NCBI GenBank assembly: GCA_030262795.1
Contig: JAJSZO010000043.1
Span: 1 to 11,291, forward strand
DNA from: Deltaproteobacteria bacterium
GTDB lineage: Bacteria; Desulfobacterota; Desulfobacteria; Desulfobacterales; ETH-SRB1
DNA: 11,291 nt
Reading direction: 5' to 3'
Shown one piece after another: positions 6,007 to 11,291 of the stretch (within the stretch, counting starts at the first letter, position 1; each line of letters begins with the position of its first letter). The notes under the pieces are model-generated. The model saw only the letters and a list, made by a program, of their open reading frames with translations, had not been told where the DNA came from and did not search any database. The position numbers were made by a program, and so were the translations under genes.

Positions 6007-7035
6007 ATGAAAGCATTGGTATATTATAGAAATCGGGATATCCGGCTTGAGGACGTTCCACAGCCGGAACCAGGACCGGATGAGCTTTTGATAAAGGTGA
6101 CCGACGCTGGTTTATGCCAAACTCAGGTTAATGAGTTTATAGAGGGTCCCTTTATTATTAACACAAAACCTAATCCTGTAACAGGTAAGGCTATTCCTCT
6201 GATTGCGGGACACGAGTTCGGAGGTGTAGTGGATGCTGCAGGGTCCGAGGGTAGTCAGTCACTTGTGGGAACCCGGGTGGCGGTTCTTCCTCTGCTGAAT
6301 TGCAAAACTTGTGAATGGTGCCGCTCCGGCAAAGAACATCTCTGCAATAGCATGGCTTATTATGGCCTGATCGGGGCTGATGGCGGGTTTGCAGAATACG
6401 CGGTGGTGCGCACAAATAATGTTTTGCCTGTAAGTGATCCCGCTATTATTACCTTTGTTGAACCTCTACTGGTAGCATTGCATGCAGTTGCAAAGATTAA
6501 AAGTGATTTGGGAGGGTGCAAAGTGCTTGTGATGGGAGCGGGAGCTATCGGCACTGCCATGGCTTCGGTATTGACATTTGTTTGCAAGGCTGCGGTAAGC
6601 ATCACGGATATTTTGAGCAAACGTCGCCAACGCGCAAAGGCTGCCGGATTTCATGTTATTGAGAAAGATGCTCTTTCCCAATGTTTTGACATCGTTATTG
6701 ATTGCGCAGGAAGCGACCCTTATTCAGGGAAGCATCCTGCCATTCTGGAGGGATGTCAATATCTGCTTAAAGGAGGGACTTTGCTTGTTCTTGGGACATA
6801 TTTTCATCCTCTTGCTTTCGTTCCGGTACAGATGCTCATTAATGAATATATGCTTATCAATTCCTATCTTTACAACAATGCTGACGTTGTTAGTCTGAAA
6901 GAGACAATCACGAGCTTAAAAACAGACTTTTCCCTGTTTATTGATGATGTCCCGCTGAAGCGGATTATTGAAGATGGTTATTATCGTGCCGAAGTTGATA
7001 AAGACAGCTTTACCCGATTGGTGGTGAAATGTTAA
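6007..7035 (+). CDS. Zinc-dependent medium-chain alcohol/polyol dehydrogenase
   Basis: A 342-aa medium-chain dehydrogenase/reductase, likely a cytoplasmic NAD(P)-linked oxidoreductase of an alcohol, polyol or amino-alcohol (sorbitol, threonine or butanediol dehydrogenase type). The substrate cannot be told from sequence alone. The GroES-like catalytic domain carries the zinc ligands C37 (GLCQTQ), H69 and E70 (AGHEFGG) and E152 (FVEPL). The structural-zinc loop has C99, C102, C105 and C113 (NCKTCEWCRSGKEHLC). The Rossmann domain has GAGAIG (177-182) and an acidic residue D201 at the end of the second strand, which favours NAD over NADP, although KRRQR follows. All metal ligands are present. 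The start is well supported: AGGAGGA lies 6 nt before the ATG. The last codons overlap the histidine kinase start by 7 nt, implying coupled expression. Confidence 0.9.
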   Translation: MKALVYYRNRDIRLEDVPQPEPGPDELLIKVTDAGLCQTQVNEFIEGPFIINTKPNPVTGKAIPLIAGHEFGGVVDAAGSEGSQSLVGTRVAVLPLLNCKTCEWCRSGKEHLCNSMAYYGLIGADGGFAEYAVVRTNNVLPVSDPAIITFVEPLLVALHAVAKIKSDLGGCKVLVMGAGAIGTAMASVLTFVCKAAVSITDILSKRRQRAKAAGFHVIEKDALSQCFDIVIDCAGSDPYSGKHPAILEGCQYLLKGGTLLVLGTYFHPLAFVPVQMLINEYMLINSYLYNNADVVSLKETITSLKTDFSLFIDDVPLKRIIEDGYYRAEVDKDSFTRLVVKC

Positions 7036-9203
7036 AAAATTTCCTTACGATTCTGAGAAAACTTCTCAACATGCCTGACCTGGAAATAGTTCGGGCGGGA
7101 GAGACTGTTCCTGACGGACTACGCAAGGTGCCTTTACGTGCAAATTCTTATATTTTGTGCCTTGATACCGGTGTCGATTGGAATACTATTTTTCTTGTCA
7201 AAAGTTTGTGTGAATTTGTCATTGTGAACCTGAATCACCTGCAACAGATTGTCGAAGAACGTCATTTGTTGGAGAATGAGTTTGCTCTTGTAATCAATTC
7301 TGCGGCCGAATTTTTGTTACATAATGACGTAATAACTGACAGGTTTTCTTTTTTGAAGAAAATAGCGCGCTACGCATTATTTCAGGATGATCAGACACTT
7401 TTCAATATGGGTCTCAAAGAAGCTACGTTAGTAACTTCCCGTCAAAAATTGGACAGGACTTCGGAATTTCTTATTTCCGTTGGTGAAGGTGAGCTTTTTG
7501 GCTATCGCGCCGGTGCTTTCAAGTGCGTTGTCAAATGCGAAAACAATCTTCGAAAAATTACCATGGAAGCAATAAAAATGCGGCTTTTGTGGTTAGACAG
7601 TATTCATCGCGAAGAATTGCGTGCTGATGCAGAACATAAGGCAAAGGAAGCGCTTCAACTGTCCAACCAATGCCTCAGCACCATAATGAATAGCATGGAT
7701 GCGGCTGTATATATAGCGGATATGGATACCTGCGAACTGCTCTTTGTCAACAAAACTCTGAAAAACATGTTCGGCGATGTGGAAGGACAGCCATGCTGGC
7801 AGTATCTTCCACGAGATATGTCCGGCCACTGTGATTTCTGCACTAATCACAAACTGGTTTCCGCGAATGGAGGACCGATCGGCATTTTTGCCCGGGAATT
7901 TCAAAATACAAAAACAGGTCGATGGTTTGATTGCCGTGATCAGGCCATTCATTGGATTGATGGACGTCTTGTACGCATGGGAATTGCTATTGATATTACT
8001 GATCGCAAACAGGCTGAAGAAGAAAAAAAGGTTATTGAAGAAAAGCTTCGCAGATCACAGAAAATGGAGGCAATCGGGCTCATGGCAGGAGGTGTGGCCC
8101 ATGATTTGAATAACATACTTTCCGGCATATTGAGCTACCCGGAATTACTCCTTCTTAAGCTTCCTGCAGACAGTCCTTTGCGAAAGCCGATAAAAACAAT
8201 ACAGGAATCCGGCAATCGGGCTGCTGCAGTAGTTGCAGATTTGTTAACAGTCGCAAGAGGGGTAGCCAGTGTTCAGGAAGTAGCCAATCTAAACAATTTG
8301 GTTAACCAGTATCTAATTTCGGCAGAACATATAAAAATCAAAACAGCAAAATCATCTATCGTTGTGAAATCCGAATTGGCTCCTGACCTGTTTAATATAA
8401 GCTGTTCTTCTATCCATATAAAAAAGGCCTTAATGAATTTGGTTATCAATGCTTTTGAGGCAATTGAACTCAGTGGTACGATAGTTATTTCGACTGCAAA
8501 CCGGTATGTTGATGCACCTTTAAAGGAAATCAAAATCGGAAAATATGTTGTGCTGAGTATATCTGATGATGGTTCGGGCATATCACGGGATGATTTGGAG
8601 AGAATATTTGATCCCTTTTATACCAAAAAAAAGATGGGCAGAAGTGGAACAGGACTGGGCCTTACCGTGGTCTGGAATACAATGCAGGATCATGACGGAT
8701 ATATAGATGGCAAAAGCGATGAGAAAGGAACTATTTTTAAACTCTATTTTCCTGCTGTAAAAGATGCAACTTCAGAAACAAAAGAAGATACTGAACCGGC
8801 ATATTTGAAAGGAAATGGCGAAAGTATATTGGTAATTGATGATGAACAAACTCAAAGGGAAGTTGCATACCACATGCTGACCCTGTTAGGTTATAAAGTG
8901 GAAACAGTTTCAAGCGGAGAGAAAGCAGTTGAATATGTAAAAAAACAAGCGGTTGATTTATTACTACTTGATATGATTATGGAGCCTGGAATTAATGGCC
9001 GTGAAACATATGAAAAGATACTGAATATCCATCCTGATCAGAAAGCTCTCATAGCCAGCGGTTGGGCTGAATCCTCAGAAGTCAGGAAGGCTAAGGACCT
9101 TGGCGTAGCAGAATATATCAGAAAACCATATACTTTTGCACAGATAGGTCAGGCCATCAAAGAAGTGCTAAAAAAAGCCCGCACCGAAGGTGCGCTAATT
9201 TAA
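7029..9203 (+). CDS. Hybrid sensor histidine kinase: novel N-terminus, Cys-rich PAS, HisKA, HATPase, receiver
   Basis: A 724-aa soluble-looking two-component protein with no evident membrane segment. Residues 1 to about 195 match no family I recognise. A PAS domain follows (about 213-332) with a cysteine cluster C256-x11-C268-x2-C271 (with H267), ending in RWFDCRDQAIHW and DITDRKQAEE; I recall this PAS type as common in sulfate-reducer kinases. A short coiled coil leads to HisKA with phospho-acceptor H358 in GGVAHDLNN. The HATPase domain has N box N474, G1 DDGSGI (513-518), F box IFDPFYTKK and G2 GRSGTGLGL (537-545). The C-terminal receiver (about 598-718) has D604, D605, phospho-acceptor D648, S677 and K699, all intact. 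There is no DNA-binding output domain, so an unlinked partner is expected. Its ATG lies inside the dehydrogenase's last codons, suggesting translational coupling. A later in-frame ATG at 7071 is possible but less likely. The ligand is unknown. Confidence 0.93.
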   Translation: MLKNFLTILRKLLNMPDLEIVRAGETVPDGLRKVPLRANSYILCLDTGVDWNTIFLVKSLCEFVIVNLNHLQQIVEERHLLENEFALVINSAAEFLLHNDVITDRFSFLKKIARYALFQDDQTLFNMGLKEATLVTSRQKLDRTSEFLISVGEGELFGYRAGAFKCVVKCENNLRKITMEAIKMRLLWLDSIHREELRADAEHKAKEALQLSNQCLSTIMNSMDAAVYIADMDTCELLFVNKTLKNMFGDVEGQPCWQYLPRDMSGHCDFCTNHKLVSANGGPIGIFAREFQNTKTGRWFDCRDQAIHWIDGRLVRMGIAIDITDRKQAEEEKKVIEEKLRRSQKMEAIGLMAGGVAHDLNNILSGILSYPELLLLKLPADSPLRKPIKTIQESGNRAAAVVADLLTVARGVASVQEVANLNNLVNQYLISAEHIKIKTAKSSIVVKSELAPDLFNISCSSIHIKKALMNLVINAFEAIELSGTIVISTANRYVDAPLKEIKIGKYVVLSISDDGSGISRDDLERIFDPFYTKKKMGRSGTGLGLTVVWNTMQDHDGYIDGKSDEKGTIFKLYFPAVKDATSETKEDTEPAYLKGNGESILVIDDEQTQREVAYHMLTLLGYKVETVSSGEKAVEYVKKQAVDLLLLDMIMEPGINGRETYEKILNIHPDQKALIASGWAESSEVRKAKDLGVAEYIRKPYTFAQIGQAIKEVLKKARTEGALI

Positions 9204-9210
9204 TATTTTT
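9180..9210 (+). terminator. Possible weak intrinsic terminator after the kinase gene
   Basis: CGCACC (9180-9185) pairs with GGTGCG (9189-9194) around a GAA loop, a 6-bp GC-rich stem, with a T5 run at 9206-9210. The stem lies in the last codons of the kinase and the T-run is 11 nt away, so termination would be inefficient. The next gene begins at 9231, so the site may only attenuate read-through. Confidence 0.3.
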
Positions 9211-9230
9211 CTACTGAAAAGCGAGGAGTT

Positions 9231-10634
9231 ATGGGCGGATTATTTGGAACTGTTTCTAAAAAAGATTGCGTAAAGGATCTGTTTTACGGAACAGATTATC
9301 ATTCCCATCTTGGAACTAAAAGGGGTGGGATGGCTGTAAGAAATTCTAAAGGATATGAAAGAGCTATTCATAATATTGAAAATGATTATTTCAGATCCAA
9401 ATTTGAACCGGATCTTCCTGATTTGCATGGCAATAAGGGCATAGGAATTATTAGCGACTATGACGCTCAGCCATTGATAGTAGGTTCTCATTTGGGAACA
9501 TTCGGAATAGTTACAGTTGGTAAAATAAATAATAAAGAGGAACTTGCAAACAAAGCATTTGATAAAAAAATGCATTTTTCGGAAATGAGCAGGGGAAAAA
9601 TAAATCCGACTGAGCTTGTTGCAATGTTAATCAGCGCAGAAGGATCTTTTGAGGATGGAATATATAATGTACAGGAGGCAATTAAGGGCTCTTGTTCAAT
9701 GCTTTTACTCACAGAAGACGGTATTTATGCTGCAAGAGATAGATTGGGAAGAACTCCTGTTATAATTGGCAAGAAAGAAGGTGCTTATGCAATAACTTCG
9801 GAAACGTGCGCATTGCCTAATCTTGGTTTTGAAATTGATAAATATCTTGGGCCTGGTGAGATTGTTTTTATGACAGAGAATGGCTATGAGCAGCGAAAAA
9901 AGCCGGGTGATAAAATGCAGATATGTGCTTTTCTCTGGGTTTATTATGGTTATCCTGCATCATGCTATGAAGAAATTAATGTTGAATCTGTCAGGTACAG
10001 ATGCGGCAGAGCTCTTGCTAAAAATGATGATGATAAGATTGATTTTGTTGCAGGAATTCCGGATTCAGGAATCGGGCACGGAATAGGGTATGCTAATGAA
10101 AAAAAAATCCCGTATGCCAGACCTTTTGTTAAATATACACCTACCTGGCCAAGAAGTTTTATGCCCCAGAATCAAACCATAAGAGATCTTGTTGCAAAAA
10201 TGAAGCTGATCCCGGTCAGAACTTTGATAAATGGTAAAAAGATACTTTTTTGTGATGACTCAATTGTAAGGGGTACACAATTAAAGGATAACGTTCAGCT
10301 ATTATATGATTATGGCGCTTTGGACGTCCATATGCGTATTGCATGTCCTGCCTTAATTTATCCATGTGAATTTCTGAATTTTTCTACATCACGATCAACA
10401 TTGGATCTTGCAGGAAGAAAAGTTATAGTTAAACTTGAAAACAGAGAAGATAATTCAATAGATGAATATGCAATTGCAGGAACTGAAAAAAATTGTGAAA
10501 TGACTGAAAAAATACGGCAGCAGTTAAAACTCACCTCTTTAAAATATCAGAAGATAGAAGATCTTATATCGGCAATCGGTCTTCCAAAAGATAAATTATG
10601 TACTCATTGCTGGGATGGGACAGGTTATTTTTAA
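9231..10634 (+). CDS. PurF-like amidophosphoribosyltransferase homologue lacking the N-terminal catalytic Cys
   Basis: True PurF makes phosphoribosylamine from PRPP and glutamine, the first step of purine synthesis. It opens Met-Cys-Gly, and after processing the Cys is the glutaminase nucleophile. This 467-aa protein opens MGGLFG, with Gly in that place. The rest of the Ntn-type glutaminase domain is recognisable: HLGTKRGGMAV, HNIEN, SHLGTFGIVTVGKINN, and AARDRLGRTPVIIG. The phosphoribosyltransferase domain has FVAGIPDSG, YTPTWPRSFMPQNQ and an intact PRPP loop CDDSIVRGTQ (341-350). Cysteines C232, C379, C457 and C460 lie where the Bacillus-type enzyme holds its 4Fe-4S cluster. I recall a group of PurF relatives in clostridia and deltaproteobacteria with the same Met-Gly-Gly start, so this is probably a paralogue and not a mutation. 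It may use ammonia or make another product. GAGGAG lies only 2 nt before the ATG. Fold assignment is firm; activity is open. Confidence 0.88.
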   Translation: MGGLFGTVSKKDCVKDLFYGTDYHSHLGTKRGGMAVRNSKGYERAIHNIENDYFRSKFEPDLPDLHGNKGIGIISDYDAQPLIVGSHLGTFGIVTVGKINNKEELANKAFDKKMHFSEMSRGKINPTELVAMLISAEGSFEDGIYNVQEAIKGSCSMLLLTEDGIYAARDRLGRTPVIIGKKEGAYAITSETCALPNLGFEIDKYLGPGEIVFMTENGYEQRKKPGDKMQICAFLWVYYGYPASCYEEINVESVRYRCGRALAKNDDDKIDFVAGIPDSGIGHGIGYANEKKIPYARPFVKYTPTWPRSFMPQNQTIRDLVAKMKLIPVRTLINGKKILFCDDSIVRGTQLKDNVQLLYDYGALDVHMRIACPALIYPCEFLNFSTSRSTLDLAGRKVIVKLENREDNSIDEYAIAGTEKNCEMTEKIRQQLKLTSLKYQKIEDLISAIGLPKDKLCTHCWDGTGYF

Positions 10635-10666
10635 ATGGAAGTAATAAAAAAGAGAATTTGCATAAT

Positions 10667-11011
10667 ATGAAATTTCCTATCACAATAGTCGTTTTTACGT
10701 TGCTTGCGAGTTTTTCATGGGTTGTGCTTTCCTATGATCAATATGCTAAGCTTAAAAGCTGGCCTGTCAGCAGGTGGTATGAAGAAAATACTTCTTTAAT
10801 AAAGATTGCCGGCTTTATTTCGTTGCCAGGTTCAGGACTCGCTTCTGCATACCTGTCGCAGTGGTGGAGTGCATTGCTGGTCATTATTGTTGGTTTCTGC
10901 ATAGCTCAGTTAATGACAAGTTTATTTAAGAAGAGTGTGCAGTACATAGCATTAGCAGGTGTTCCGATCTTTCTTTCTATAAGTATATTAATTTTATACA
11001 ATAGTTGTTAA
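10667..11011 (+). CDS. Small membrane protein of unknown function, about four helices
   Basis: The 114-aa product matches no family I recognise. It begins with a hydrophobic stretch (about 3-22, FPITIVVFTLLASFSWVVLS), then a polar segment YDQYAKLKSWPVSRWYEEN, then three further hydrophobic stretches: about 38-60 (IKIAGFISLPGSGLASAYLS), 64-84 (WSALLVIIVGFCIAQLMTS) and 90-111 (VQYIALAGVPIFLSISILIL). It probably sits in the inner membrane with four spans, or three after an N-terminal signal anchor. The frame is open upstream to 10598, inside the preceding gene, but the ATG at 10667 is the first giving a sensible membrane protein. AGAGAA upstream is a weak ribosome binding site. It starts 32 nt after the PurF-like stop and ends 5 nt before the J-domain gene, so the three may be co-transcribed. 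Confidence 0.72.
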   Translation: MKFPITIVVFTLLASFSWVVLSYDQYAKLKSWPVSRWYEENTSLIKIAGFISLPGSGLASAYLSQWWSALLVIIVGFCIAQLMTSLFKKSVQYIALAGVPIFLSISILILYNSC

Positions 11012-11016
11012 AGTAA

Positions 11017-11291
11017 ATGAAAAAGCATCAAAAAATTTATGAGGCAAGAAAACTGCTGGAATTGCCGGAGCGGGCAACAATGGATGAAATTAAAGCCGGC
11101 TATAGAACTCTCATCAAAAAATGGCATCCGGATAAGTGTAATGCACCAAACAAGAAATGTGTCGAAATGAGTGACAGCATTATTAACGCATATAAAATTA
11201 TCCTTGATTATTGCAACCACTACAAATATTCTTTTAGTAAAGAAGAAGTTAAAAATTATCTTTCAGATGAGGAATGGTGGTTTGAACGTTT
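11017..11291 (+). CDS. J-domain (DnaJ-like) protein, N-terminal 91 residues, cut by window edge
   Basis: J domains stimulate the ATPase of DnaK/Hsp70 through an HPD motif. From the ATG at 11017 the frame is open to the window end. It reads YEARKLLELPERATMDEIKAG and then YRTLIKKWHPDKC, with HPD at 37-39, followed by helix III (CVEMSDSIINAYKIILDYC) and a tail KYSFSKEEVKNYLSDEEWWFERF. This is an N-terminal J domain. The tail resembles small J-only proteins I recall from Desulfobacterales and not the Gly/Phe and zinc-finger architecture of DnaJ, though the cut prevents certainty. Spacing to the membrane-protein stop is 5 nt with no clear Shine-Dalgarno, so expression may depend on coupling. The membrane neighbour could be where this co-chaperone works, which is inference. 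Confidence 0.85.
   Translation, partial: MKKHQKIYEARKLLELPERATMDEIKAGYRTLIKKWHPDKCNAPNKKCVEMSDSIINAYKIILDYCNHYKYSFSKEEVKNYLSDEEWWFER

Noticed and set aside
5684..6061. Minus-strand open frame of 125 codons across the Uma2 gene and dehydrogenase start.
   Set aside because: It opposes two well-supported genes, covers the strong AGGAGGA site of the dehydrogenase, and resembles no family.
7482..7530. GELFGYRAGAFK in the kinase resembles the ELFGH..GAFTGA loop of sigma-54 activators.
   Set aside because: No Walker A or Walker B motif or other AAA+ features surround it, and GAFTGA itself is not complete. It is probably coincidence.
7593..7952. Minus-strand open frame of 119 codons opposite the kinase PAS domain.
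   Set aside because: It opposes a conserved PAS domain and shows no family signature or ribosome binding site of note.
10635..10670. Eleven-codon frame starting right after the PurF-like stop.
   Set aside because: It has no ribosome binding site and no recognisable leader-peptide character, and it merely overlaps the next start codon.

Overview
The window looks like an AT-rich bacterial chromosome segment (roughly 40% GC by eye). The proteins suggest a Desulfobacterales-type member of the Desulfobacterota. This rests on remembered family resemblance: the hybrid kinase with a CX11CX2C PAS domain, the PurF-like protein that begins Met-Gly-Gly, the Ile-Pro-type biotin carboxylase, and the J-domain protein with an EEWWFERF stretch. 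No database search was run.

Layout. On the minus strand, positions 1-1035 hold the N-terminal 345 residues of a biotin carboxylase that runs off the left edge. A divergent intergenic region (1036-1310) follows. It has two candidate promoters with overlapping -35 boxes, a stem-loop, and a 22-bp inverted repeat directly before the toxin gene. All remaining genes are on the plus strand: a hicAB toxin-antitoxin pair (1311-1917); a 111-bp nested palindrome (1928-2038); recC (2074-5331); a Uma2-family PD-(D/E)XK protein (5362-5967) with 7-bp tandem repeats on both sides; a zinc-dependent medium-chain dehydrogenase (6007-7035) whose end overlaps the start of a hybrid histidine kinase (7029-9203); a PurF-like protein (9231-10634); a small four-helix membrane protein (10667-11011); and the start of a J-domain protein (11017 to the right edge).

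How the genes relate. hicA and hicB form one unit, probably autoregulated by HicB at the inverted repeat. The stretch from 1200 to 5990 looks accessory or rearranged. It combines a TA module, a hyper-palindromic element, recC without recB or recD beside it, and a Uma2 gene between short tandem repeats. The dehydrogenase and kinase are probably translationally coupled. The PurF-like gene, membrane protein and J-domain gene are tightly spaced and could be one transcript.

The points most worth a second look are the nested palindrome, the arginine where HicA normally has its catalytic histidine, and the glycine where PurF normally has its catalytic cysteine. I saw no tRNA, rRNA, CRISPR array, transposase or integrase gene.
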